DNA of 64,000 bases from Paenibacillus sp. Soil522 (GTDB lineage Bacteria; Bacillota; Bacilli; Paenibacillales; Paenibacillaceae). The first letter of the stretch is position 1; each line of letters opens with the position of its first letter. Below, one piece after another: positions 1 to 7,866 of this stretch. The DNA lies in contig NZ_LMRV01000044.1 in NCBI RefSeq assembly GCF_001428245.1, positions 62,923 to 126,922 on the forward strand. The letters are read 5' to 3'. The notes under the pieces are model-generated. The model was not told where the DNA came from and did no database searches. It saw only the letters and a list, made by a program, of their open reading frames with translations. A program made the position numbers and the translations under genes.

Positions 1-2
1 TC

Positions 3-917
3 ATTGCTGAACGAATAAAAATGGAAAGCGTCGAAGAGCTTGAAGCTTTTGTAACAGTATGTCGCCAGCATGCGCACCGCGCCCCCATTCAGAAGGGAAT
101 CGATTGCGCCGGCCCTTATGACGGCAGGAAAAAATCGTTTTTTGCCACATTTCCTACATCGTTTATACTCGCGGCCGCCGGGCTTCCGGTTACGCTGCAC
201 GGATCGGCATCCTTGCCTCCAAAATGGGGCATAACGCTGCATGATCTGCTGAAGGAAGCCGGTATTGAAGCGGATTCATTAGCCCGGGACCGGATTGTTC
301 AAGCAGCAAAGGATACGGGCGTGCTGTACGTTCCTGCTGAGGAATGGTGTCCGCCCCTTAAGGCGCTGCGTTCCATTCGAATCGAGCTGGGCATGCGAAC
401 GGTGCTGAATACGGCTGAGAAGCTGATTGACTACGCCCATTCCCCTTATTTAATATTTGGGGTTTATCATAATACCGTTTTTGAGCGCATGGCGAAGTTA
501 GCAAACAATTTGCAATACAAAAAAGCGCTCATCGTACAGGGAATGGAGGGCTCTGAGGACTTGTTCATCGAGAGGCCAACCCGTACTTATTTTGTAGAAG
601 ACGGACAATCGCAGCTACATATTATTGATCCGGACACCTACGGCTTAGAGACGCCTGTGCCGGAAATCGATTGGACGCCAGCCGAGCAATTGCACGTTTC
701 GGAATCCGTTCTGCAAGGACGCGGACATATCGCATTCGCGAATCAAGTGATGCTTAATGCAGCCGTAAGGCTCAAGCTGGCGGAGAAGGTCGAATCGATT
801 GAGGAAGGGCTGTATACGTGCAACGATTTGCTCGATAATGGCGCTCCTTGGGAGATTTACCGCAAATGGAAAAATTCGCTGCGAAGTGAAAGTACTTTGC
901 CATGCCGCACCAAATAG
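3..917 (+). CDS. TrpD2/YbiB-like glycosyltransferase family 3 protein (5' end outside window)
   Basis: The reading frame is open from base 3, with residues IAERIK before the first Met at 21, so the true start lies upstream of the window. The visible ~305 residues resemble the anthranilate phosphoribosyltransferase fold: the stretch LRSIRIELGMRTVLNTAEKL matches the conserved helix that in TrpD reads ELGxRTxxN, followed by a GVYH segment. The catalytic-loop GTGGD motif of true TrpD is not visible in the part seen, and no trp gene is nearby. This fits the YbiB/TrpD2 branch, which is not a working tryptophan enzyme and for which nucleic-acid binding has been described. The exact role is unknown. 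A strong hairpin follows the stop. Confidence 0.7.
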   Translation: MAERIKMESVEELEAFVTVCRQHAHRAPIQKGIDCAGPYDGRKKSFFATFPTSFILAAAGLPVTLHGSASLPPKWGITLHDLLKEAGIEADSLARDRIVQAAKDTGVLYVPAEEWCPPLKALRSIRIELGMRTVLNTAEKLIDYAHSPYLIFGVYHNTVFERMAKLANNLQYKKALIVQGMEGSEDLFIERPTRTYFVEDGQSQLHIIDPDTYGLETPVPEIDWTPAEQLHVSESVLQGRGHIAFANQVMLNAAVRLKLAEKVESIEEGLYTCNDLLDNGAPWEIYRKWKNSLRSESTLPCRTK

Positions 918-920
918 CAT

Positions 921-976
921 CGAAAGAAAGGGAAGGCTGACGGGGATAGGTGCCCGGCAGCCTTCCCTTTCTTTCG
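921..976 (+). terminator. Long perfect hairpin after the TrpD2-like gene
   Basis: A 19-bp perfect inverted repeat (arms 921-939 and 958-976) lies a few bases after the stop codon, with an 18-nt loop. The distal arm is T/C rich but no classical T run follows, so it is a probable rather than certain intrinsic terminator. Confidence 0.6.
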
Positions 977-1098
977 TTCTAAAGCGGATGGTCCGGTTGC
1001 TAACTCGAACAAATCGATATTTTCTGTACGTTGAGCTTTCGGTTTGTTGGCGGATTTTTAATATTGTTTGTTGGAAAATTTATTATTTTCGCGGATAC

Positions 1099-1107
1099 TG
1101 CTATACT
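1099..1107 (+). promoter_or_regulatory. Extended -10 promoter of the ABC exporter operon
   Basis: TGC-TATACT is a good extended -10 element. No convincing -35 hexamer sits 16-18 bp upstream, which is usual for extended -10 promoters. Transcription would begin near 1114, almost on top of the ATG at 1113. Confidence 0.45.
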
Positions 1108-1112
1108 GAAAA

Positions 1113-1250
1113 ATGGAAAACATATCTTACCAAAAGGTGAGCCAGGGTGAGAATAAGGCGCTTGAAGCAGCTTGGGTAAACGCTAGCAAGAAAAGCTGCA
1201 TGAAGCGGATGACCGGTAAGAGGAAAAGGAGGATATCATGTCTTTTGTAA
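1113..1250 (+). CDS. Possible leader ORF overlapping the ABC exporter gene
   Basis: A 45-codon ORF begins MENISYQKVSQ, ends in a basic stretch (KRMTGKRKRRIS), and stops 13 bases inside the next gene. It has no ribosome binding site. Its ATG coincides with the start point predicted from the extended -10 at 1099-1107, so it could be read from a leaderless transcript. In Bacillus subtilis the related exporter bmrCD is preceded by the overlapping leader gene bmrB, which controls it by attenuation. The position here is analogous, but I see no sequence homology and no clear terminator hairpin. It may also be a chance ORF. Confidence 0.3.
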   Translation: MENISYQKVSQGENKALEAAWVNASKKSCMKRMTGKRKRRISCLL

Positions 1251-2980
1251 ATCGGTTGCGATGGTTTTTTAAGGATAGATGGAGAAGCTACGCGATTGCC
1301 ATCGGCATCATGGCATTAGTTAGTCTGCTTTCCACGATACCGCCCAATCTCATCGGGAGGACGGTCGATCATATCCGTGAAGGACAGCTTACTTCGGCTG
1401 GCTTGACGCAGACGGTGCTGCTGCTCATCGGACTTTCGCTGACGCTCTACGTCATGGTCTACATATGGATTACGACGCTGTTTGGCAATTCTGCGCTTAT
1501 CGAGAAGGTGCTGAGAGGGCGGCTGCTCGCGAATTTGACGAGGATGACACCCGCTTTTTTTCAGCGTAACAGCACGGGTCAATTAATGGCACTTGCTACA
1601 AATGATATATTGGCTATCGGACAAACGGCAGGCTACGGCGTCATGACGCTGGTCAATACGCTCGTTGGCGCTTCCGTAGTCGTTATTATGATGATTTCGC
1701 TCGTGAGCTATAAATTAATGATTGCGGCCCTCATTCCGCTGCCGCTGCTGGCGGTCGTTATCAGCAAGCTTGGCAAAAAAGTGAGAACCCGGTTTCTTGA
1801 TGCGCAGGCCTCCTTCGGCAAAATGAACGACCATGCGCTGGAGTCGATCTCCGGTATACGCGTAATCCGCTCCTACGTGCAGGAAAACGATGACCTCGCT
1901 GCATTCGATAAGGTGACCTCCGAGGTTATGCTCAAAAACAAGCGGGTATCCATTTTAAATGCGCTTTTTCAGCCTATTATTTCATTGATTGTCGGCATCA
2001 GCTATTCGATCGGCATAGGTTATGGCTCTTATCTCGTCTTTCAAGGAGAAATATCGCTCGGTCAGCTCATTTCGTTCAATATTTATTTGGGTATGCTCAT
2101 TTGGCCGATGATCTCCTTTGGCGAATTTATAAATGTGCTGCAGCGCGGAAGCGCTTCGGCCGATCGGCTCGATACGGCGCTCACACAGAAGCCGGATCTG
2201 ACGGATACGGATAAGCCGGTTGCGATAGAGGTGCCAACGCGCATTGAAATGAAGCTGCTGACCTTCACTTACCCTACGGCCAGCCATCCTAGTTTGGACA
2301 ACGTATCCTTGCAGCTTGAGCGCGGCCAGACGCTTGGTATCGTAGGCAAAACGGGGAGCGGAAAGAGTACGCTGCTGAAGCAGCTGCTTCGGCAGTATCC
2401 GCTGGAGCATGAGCGGTTGATGATAGCGGGCGTGCCTGTGGAGCGGATAACGATAGATCAGATGAGACGCTGGATTGCCTATGTGCCGCAGGAGCATTTG
2501 CTGCTTTCCAAAACGATCAGAGACAATATTGCGCTGGGCAAGCCGGACGCTTCGCCTGAAGAAATCGCCCGCGCGGTAGAAATGGCCTCCTTTACAGAGG
2601 ATATTGCGCTGATGCCCGAGGGACTTGAAACCGTCGTCGGTGAAAATGGCGTCATGCTCTCAGGCGGGCAGAAGCAGCGATTAGCGATTGCGCGGGCGCT
2701 GCTCATTGATTCCGAAATTTTGCTGCTTGATGATTCGCTGTCGGCTGTCGATGCCCGGACAGAAAGCCGGATCCTTCATCATATCCGCTTGGAGCGCGAG
2801 GGAAAGACGACGTTTATTACGACACACCGCCTTTCCGCAGTCAATCATGCGGATTGGATTATCGTATTGAATGAAGGACGGATCATAGAAGAAGGCACGC
2901 ATGATGAGCTCATGCTGTTCGGAGGCTGGTACAAGGAACAGTGGGAGCGTCAGCAAATGGAAGCGAGCTTGGAAGAATGA
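1238..2980 (+). CDS. yheI: Heterodimeric ABC exporter, YheI/BmrC-type subunit
   Basis: A 580-residue half-transporter: an N-terminal six-helix exporter domain (about residues 15-300) followed by an ATPase domain. Walker A is GKTGSGKST near residue 371, the signature LSGGQ near 474, and Walker B ILLLDDSLSAVD near 495. The residue after the Walker B Asp is Asp instead of the catalytic Glu, the mark of the degenerate-site subunit in heterodimers such as BmrC/BmrD and TM287/288. The partner starts 12 bp downstream. Family members export drugs from the cytoplasm; the substrate here is unknown. The start is ATG after AGGAGGATATC. Confidence 0.88.
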   Translation: MSFVNRLRWFFKDRWRSYAIAIGIMALVSLLSTIPPNLIGRTVDHIREGQLTSAGLTQTVLLLIGLSLTLYVMVYIWITTLFGNSALIEKVLRGRLLANLTRMTPAFFQRNSTGQLMALATNDILAIGQTAGYGVMTLVNTLVGASVVVIMMISLVSYKLMIAALIPLPLLAVVISKLGKKVRTRFLDAQASFGKMNDHALESISGIRVIRSYVQENDDLAAFDKVTSEVMLKNKRVSILNALFQPIISLIVGISYSIGIGYGSYLVFQGEISLGQLISFNIYLGMLIWPMISFGEFINVLQRGSASADRLDTALTQKPDLTDTDKPVAIEVPTRIEMKLLTFTYPTASHPSLDNVSLQLERGQTLGIVGKTGSGKSTLLKQLLRQYPLEHERLMIAGVPVERITIDQMRRWIAYVPQEHLLLSKTIRDNIALGKPDASPEEIARAVEMASFTEDIALMPEGLETVVGENGVMLSGGQKQRLAIARALLIDSEILLLDDSLSAVDARTESRILHHIRLEREGKTTFITTHRLSAVNHADWIIVLNEGRIIEEGTHDELMLFGGWYKEQWERQQMEASLEE

Positions 2981-2992
2981 GGAGGCAATAGC

Positions 2993-4765
2993 ATGCCAAA
3001 GCAATCGACGGCGAGAAGACTATTCGGATACGCACTCGTTTATAAGTTTAGAATTATCGGCGCGCTGCTTATTCTTTGCTGCGCGGTAGGCGCTGAGCTT
3101 GGCGGACCCTTTATTATCAAAACGATTATCGATAGGCACTTATCGGCAGGCGGCAAGGATTTGCTGCCTGTTCTCGGGCTGCTTGCGCTTTATATGGGGC
3201 TGTTGCTCGTCGCCAGTATCGGCAATTTCTCGCAAGCGTACATGCTGCAATCGACTGCGCTGCAAATTATTAAGAACATGCGTATGGATTTAATGGGCCA
3301 CATCCATCGGATTCCGCTGCGCTATTTTGACAATACGCCAATCGGGCAAATCGTATCGAGAATAGCGAACGACACGGAGGCTGTGCGGGATTTGTTCATG
3401 AGCTTCATGGCAACCTTTGTCGTCAGCTTTGTCCAGCTGATCGGCATTTTTACGGCGCTGTTCCTATTGGACATGCGGCTGGCGATGTTCTGTCTGCTCC
3501 TGCCACCGCTTTTTGCGCTCATCATGGTCATACATTTGAAATATTCGAAGAAGTACATTACGATTATGCGTGCCCGGCTCAGTGACATGAATGCGATGAT
3601 TAATGAATCGATTGTAGTCATGCAGATCATTCAAGCGTTTCGCCGCGAGAAGGTGACGCTGGATGAGTTCGAGGTGCTGAATGAGGACCGGTACGTTAAT
3701 CAAATTAAACAGTTTAGAGTGTTTTCTTTGTCCTCGCGAAACATTGTAGGCACGATCGGCAGCTTGTTAACGGCGATGGTCATTTGGTATTTTGGCCGCG
3801 CGTCGCTTGAGACCGCTATTTTATTCGGCGTGTTTTATGCCTTCATCGACTATTTGGGCCGCATCTTTCAACCGATCATCGGTATATTCGATCAGTTGAC
3901 GAATGCGCAGCGGGCGTTCGTATCCGCGGAGAAGGTGTTTGCGATCCTTGATATGGAAGGCATGGATGTCGAACCTGCCAAGCATGTGAAGCGGCCGGAT
4001 GGCGTCGTGAAATTCGATAACGTGACCTTTGCATACAAAGCAGGCGAAGACGTGCTGAAGCATATTTCGTTTGAAGCGCGCAGGGGAGAGACGGTCGCTT
4101 TAGTCGGTCATACCGGCTCGGGCAAAAGCTCAATATTGAACCTTCTGCTTGGCTTTTATGAGCCGGATAAAGGGGCTATTACGATTGACGGCCGGGATAT
4201 TTCAACGATCTCTAAGCAAGCGCTGCGCAAGCATATGGGGATCGTGCTGCAGGATCCGTATTTATTTGCCGGCGATATTAAGTTCAACGTCAGCCTTTAT
4301 AATAAGGACATTTCAATTGAGCGGGTGAAAAGCGTGCTGAAGGATGTCGGCGCGGCTCCGTTCATCGAGCAGCTGCCCGGCGGCTATGATGAGCTGGTAG
4401 TCGAGCGCGGCAGCACGCTTTCCTCCGGTCAGAGGCAGCTTATTTCCTTCGCAAGGGCGCTAGCCTACGATCCGTCGATTCTTATACTGGACGAGGCGAC
4501 AGCAAGCATAGACAGCGAGACCGAAGGGTTGATTCAGCAAGCGCTGCGGGTGGTCAGTGAGGGCCGGACGACGCTCGTTATTGCGCATAGGCTGTCCACG
4601 ATTCGCGATGCCGATCAAATTCTTGTTCTGCATCGCGGCGAAATCGTTGAGCGGGGCAATCATGATTCACTGATGGCGCTGGGCGGCAGATATTACAAAA
4701 TGTATCAGCTGCAAAAGGGCGAGAAAGCCTCAGTAGAAATTCCGGCCGTAACGAAAGAAGCATAG
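2993..4765 (+). CDS. yheH: Heterodimeric ABC exporter, YheH/BmrD-type subunit
   Basis: A 590-residue half-transporter and partner of the preceding gene. The membrane domain fills the first ~320 residues and the ATPase domain the rest. Walker A is GHTGSGKSS near residue 371 and Walker B is ILILDEATASID near 497 with the canonical catalytic Glu. Its signature is LSSGQ rather than LSGGQ. Pairing a good Glu and degenerate signature here with a poor Walker B and good signature in the first subunit is what a one-active-site heterodimer needs. It is translated from ATG after TGAGGAGGCAATAGC and ends 85 bp before the next gene. Confidence 0.88.
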   Translation: MPKQSTARRLFGYALVYKFRIIGALLILCCAVGAELGGPFIIKTIIDRHLSAGGKDLLPVLGLLALYMGLLLVASIGNFSQAYMLQSTALQIIKNMRMDLMGHIHRIPLRYFDNTPIGQIVSRIANDTEAVRDLFMSFMATFVVSFVQLIGIFTALFLLDMRLAMFCLLLPPLFALIMVIHLKYSKKYITIMRARLSDMNAMINESIVVMQIIQAFRREKVTLDEFEVLNEDRYVNQIKQFRVFSLSSRNIVGTIGSLLTAMVIWYFGRASLETAILFGVFYAFIDYLGRIFQPIIGIFDQLTNAQRAFVSAEKVFAILDMEGMDVEPAKHVKRPDGVVKFDNVTFAYKAGEDVLKHISFEARRGETVALVGHTGSGKSSILNLLLGFYEPDKGAITIDGRDISTISKQALRKHMGIVLQDPYLFAGDIKFNVSLYNKDISIERVKSVLKDVGAAPFIEQLPGGYDELVVERGSTLSSGQRQLISFARALAYDPSILILDEATASIDSETEGLIQQALRVVSEGRTTLVIAHRLSTIRDADQILVLHRGEIVERGNHDSLMALGGRYYKMYQLQKGEKASVEIPAVTKEA

Positions 4766-4850
4766 ACGTAGGGATCGATATCACTCTTAGCAACATTGAG
4801 GCTTGATATGATACAATGACGGTACTTAAACGATTAGGAGATGACAAACG

Positions 4851-5129
4851 ATGAGTGAACAGCTGAATGAGCAAGAGTTGGTGCAATACATAGCAGGAGA
4901 AACGGACGCGGATGAGCAGTTGATCAAGCTGGTATTAAAGCATGAGCATGCCTTCATCAACAATGCGAAGGAAGACAAAAACGGCGAGGTGGATATTGAC
5001 GGCGACGAGCTTGTTGATTACATTTTAAGCCGCTCTGACGTGAAGTCGAACGAGCTCATCGTAGAATCGATTTTGGAAGCAGAGATGGACTATCTGATGG
5101 ACAAAGGGCTTGCCGGCTACGTCGATTAG
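4851..5129 (+). CDS. Small acidic protein of unknown function
   Basis: A 92-residue, strongly acidic, soluble protein with a good ribosome binding site (TAGGAGATGACAAACG before ATG). Residues 44-56 read DKNGEVDIDGDEL, loosely recalling a calcium-binding EF-hand loop but without correct spacing. No signal peptide or membrane segment is visible. It lies alone between the exporter operon and a strong terminator, so it is probably its own or the last cistron. I do not recognise the family. Confidence 0.7.
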   Translation: MSEQLNEQELVQYIAGETDADEQLIKLVLKHEHAFINNAKEDKNGEVDIDGDELVDYILSRSDVKSNELIVESILEAEMDYLMDKGLAGYVD

Positions 5130-5142
5130 TAAAGTTCAATCA

Positions 5143-5195
5143 AAGAAGACTCATTTCACTGCATGTAGGGTGATGAGTCTTCTTTTTTTTTTTTT
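5143..5195 (+). terminator. Intrinsic terminator
   Basis: A 12-bp stem (5143-5154 with 5173-5184) is followed directly by an unbroken run of 11 or more T residues to 5195. This is a textbook rho-independent terminator for the 92-residue protein gene. Confidence 0.9.
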
Positions 5196-5385
5196 GCAAA
5201 TGCCATTTCCTGACGAGGCATTTGATGCAGTTTAGTATCGGCTCCTTTTTTATGATTGAGGATAGGGAACAAGCTCTGAAAGAAATCACACACGTTACTC
5301 GCACTAATGGTTTTTTTGGAATTGCGGAGCCTATGTGTCGCTCGCTGTTGGCAAGAAAGTATAGCGGTAAGTGTTGAATTAAAAG
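5196..5385. other. Gene-free stretch, possible remnant
   Basis: Between two terminators I see no functional gene. An open frame on the minus strand (to 5156) has no ribosome binding site and ends inside the terminator. Its middle looks protein-like, but I cannot assign it to a family. Confidence 0.3.
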
Positions 5386-5439
5386 TAAGCGTCAAATAGC
5401 CCTCATCTTGATAACAAGGTGGGGGCTATTTGACGCTTA
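5386..5439 (-). terminator. Terminator of the secreted GH43 gene
   Basis: A 17-bp perfect inverted repeat (5386-5402 with 5423-5439) overlaps the stop codon of the minus-strand gene. On the minus strand it is followed by a short T run. On the plus strand a T6 run follows, so it may act both ways. Confidence 0.75.
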
Positions 5440-7005
5440 TCCTTTTTTGAATATGGAAAAATCCCACTCATCATACCATCTTATCGCAACCGTCTTGTCT
5501 TTGTTGTTTAATTCGACCGGAAGCCACACATATCTGGAATCCTTCAGGTTGTTAGGAACCCATCTATCGGCCATAAAGATGAATTTGTTCGGCACGATCT
5601 CTCCATTGCCATCCCGATAAGGAAGCACATACGTGCTTTGGCTTCTGAAGGTGGTTCCTTCCCGATCATCGACCATCGGATCGCCTTTATCTTCCCAAGG
5701 ACCAAACATGCCGTTCGTTGATACATGATATTTAGCACGGTTTGGATTCCAGCCGGTCAAGCCGGACGTAATCATATAGTGGACGCCGTCTTGCTTAAAG
5801 ATCGCCGGCGCTTCCCTCCGGCTCTTGAAAGCTCTTACATAGTGAATCCCTTCCAGCGTCTCGCCGTTTGCGTTCGTTGCGGGACCCGTGTAGTCATCAT
5901 TCAACATCATAATAACAGTCGTGGCGTTTTCTTCCGAAGCATAGACCAGGTATGCTTTGTCATGCGTCGTATCGTCGCCGTCTTCATCGACAAACAGCGT
6001 CATATCGCGCAGCATGCCCTCATTGCCGTTTTCCGCGCCTTTATTCGGCAAGCGGAACGTGCCCAAATATTTGAACGATCCTGTCGGCGAATCGCTGATC
6101 GCCACGCCTCCTTCCGCCGTCAAGTAAGAACCGGCGACAGGTCCGTCATGATGCCACCACATGACGTATTTATCCGTCTTCTTGTTGTAGACGACCTTCG
6201 GACGCTCCACCACTTTATCCCAGTTGAAATCTTTGTACATCGCTTGCTTCTCTGCATTTGTTTTGTCCGCGTACAATGCGTTCAGCTCAGCTATGCGTTC
6301 GGCCCTTTCTTCCGGCGCAATATGCTTGCTAAGCGAATTAGCCGGCGATTTCATATCTTTGGTATAGTCAATGTCTTTGCTCGTAACATTGATCACTCGA
6401 TTCGGATCGAACGGTTTGCCGCTATTTTTGTACGTCTCGGAATTCTCGTCCAAGTACAACGGCAGATTTCCGGAAGGCAAAGTATCTTGGCCCAGTTGAG
6501 GGTTGTTGAATACCGGCAATACAATCCCTTCATTCTTCCAATTGTACAGATCTTTAGAAGAGTAAGCGTGAACGCCTGTTGCCGGCACATAACCCGAACC
6601 GATATTGTCCTCGCTTTTGTCTTCGCCATACCAGTAGTACGTTTTGTTCTCCTCATTGTACAGAATGCCTCCGCCATGAGCCTGGATCGGAACGCCTTCG
6701 GTATCGAGCCATACTTGTCCGCTCTTAATGGAATCATTCTTGCCTAGGCTTCCGCTCATCGTCATATAGTAAGGAGCGGAGTTGTAGAACGCTTCAAAAA
6801 TATTGGCTCCTCTCTCTTTAGCCGCTTGCACCAACCAACGATGATTGGCGACTTGCGTCCATGGCTTATGCATGTAGTCTTGGTTCAGTTCGATGGAAGC
6901 AGCTGCTTGCACCCTCTGCGCAGTTACCCCATAGAACATGGTCACAATTAAACAAATCATAAGGAAAGAAGACAAAAAACTTTTGTCGTTCCTTTTAGCC
7001 AACAT
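5437..7005 (-). CDS. Secreted GH43 galactanase-like hydrolase with an N-terminal GH30 fragment
   Basis: A 522-residue secreted protein. Residues 1-35 form a signal peptide ending near VQAAA. Residues ~40-88 (RWLVQAAKERGANIFEAFYN, then SAPYYMTMSG) closely match a conserved inner strand of GH30 enzymes. From about residue 95 the sequence becomes GH43: GQVWLDTEGVPIQAHGGGIL and YYWYGEDK, typical of the exo-beta-1,3-galactanase branch (subfamily 24), with later motifs ERPKVVYN and REAPAIFKQDGVHYMITSG. The GH30 scrap is too small to fold as a TIM barrel, so the gene looks like an in-frame deletion joining two neighbouring hydrolase genes. The start ATG has a strong AGAGGAGG site. Activity on arabinogalactan is inferred. 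Confidence 0.8.
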   Translation of the reverse strand: MLAKRNDKSFLSSFLMICLIVTMFYGVTAQRVQAAASIELNQDYMHKPWTQVANHRWLVQAAKERGANIFEAFYNSAPYYMTMSGSLGKNDSIKSGQVWLDTEGVPIQAHGGGILYNEENKTYYWYGEDKSEDNIGSGYVPATGVHAYSSKDLYNWKNEGIVLPVFNNPQLGQDTLPSGNLPLYLDENSETYKNSGKPFDPNRVINVTSKDIDYTKDMKSPANSLSKHIAPEERAERIAELNALYADKTNAEKQAMYKDFNWDKVVERPKVVYNKKTDKYVMWWHHDGPVAGSYLTAEGGVAISDSPTGSFKYLGTFRLPNKGAENGNEGMLRDMTLFVDEDGDDTTHDKAYLVYASEENATTVIMMLNDDYTGPATNANGETLEGIHYVRAFKSRREAPAIFKQDGVHYMITSGLTGWNPNRAKYHVSTNGMFGPWEDKGDPMVDDREGTTFRSQSTYVLPYRDGNGEIVPNKFIFMADRWVPNNLKDSRYVWLPVELNNKDKTVAIRWYDEWDFSIFKKG

Positions 7006-7253
7006 AAAAACCTCCTCTATGATGAAATTAACTTATGCCTCACTCACGGTGCGCCGCATTGCTATTTCCTCATCCTGCCTCTTCAAATGTCTTGGTGGCC
7101 GGTTTATTCAAGCATTCAAAATTACCGGTTAAACTCGCGAACTACATATGTCATGTTTGAGTGTTTTGGAAACAGTTTTTCACTAAAATGTCTTCTTCAT
7201 ACTGTTGTTCTCATTCTGTTTCAATAATTGCTACTCGCTCTTGCCCGGGTCCA

Positions 7254-7331
7254 TTAATCGTTTAATTCGTCTGAGATTTGATCTAGCGCCCTGCCTCCTA
7301 TAATATCTTGTCCGAGCTTCTTCCAATCCAT
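7254..7331 (-). CDS. Possible 25-residue peptide
   Basis: The ORF encodes a peptide starting MDWKKLGQDIIGGRAL and ending in SDELND. It has an AAGGAGG site 12 nt before ATG. Its composition is protein-like, but it may be the surviving end of a larger lost gene. No family is recognised. Confidence 0.25.
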   Translation of the reverse strand: MDWKKLGQDIIGGRALDQISDELND

Positions 7332-7438
7332 TCCGATTACCGAACCTCCTTACATTTACTTATCAGCATTTTGTTATCATACAAAAGCCGGAACGAGCTT
7401 ACATTGATCATTTTGGCGGTCAGCTTGATAAATTTTGA

Positions 7439-7564
7439 GTGCCTGAACATATAGGTGTTATGGGCTTTGACAACATAGACAAAATCAAAAAGGAAAAGAG
7501 AATAAAAGGAGAACAGCCATTTTCAAAAAAAGTGGAATGGTCTAGATCGCTAAAATACTTATAA
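7439..7564 (+). pseudogene. Fragment resembling a LacI-family effector domain
   Basis: The frame reads VPEHIGVMGFDNID followed by non-specific lysine-rich sequence. The string VPxxIxVxGFDNI is typical of LacI-family and periplasmic sugar-binding proteins. An in-frame TGA precedes the GTG and no DNA-binding domain is present, so if related it is a remnant. Confidence 0.3.
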
Positions 7565-7866
7565 CGCGGCACTTAATAGGAAAAAGAGTTGTTGATTTCA
7601 AGGCTTCCGATTGTTCTTAACCATATTTTAGATGGAACGATTGATGAATTGTAAAGGTGATTATGCTCTAACGGGAAACGCTAGTTAAACAGCAGCTTGA
7701 ACTTGTTCAAACGACCAAGATCACTAAAGTCCTTTGCCGACGTGAAGGGCTTATTTTTATTTTTTTTTGAAAAAGAAAATAATCAACTTTTTACAGGAGA
7801 TTTCTCCATATAATCAGCTCGCCATTCATTATACAATGAGCACACAAACCGAATGGGGTGGGAGCG

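Larger units (their letters stand above)
7006..7866. other. Gene-poor region of 860 bp with fragments
   Basis: No full gene is visible. It holds the upstream region of the GH43 gene, one possible 25-codon peptide, a LacI-like scrap and AT-rich DNA with a T run near 7761-7768. TATAAT occurs at 7809-7814 ahead of the sugar importer, but its nearest -35-like hexamer (TTTACA, 7790-7795) is only 13 bp away, so I do not call a promoter. Confidence 0.4.

Noticed and set aside
799..1140. A 113-codon plus-strand frame running through the first terminator
   Set aside because: It overlaps the TrpD2-like gene out of frame, crosses the hairpin and has no start signal.
5725..6747. A 340-codon plus-strand frame opposite the GH43 gene
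   Set aside because: The minus-strand product has a signal peptide and clear GH43 motifs; the plus frame has no start signal or recognisable domain.
7790..7814. TTTACA and TATAAT as the promoter of the sugar importer
   Set aside because: The spacer is only 13 bp, too short for sigma-A.
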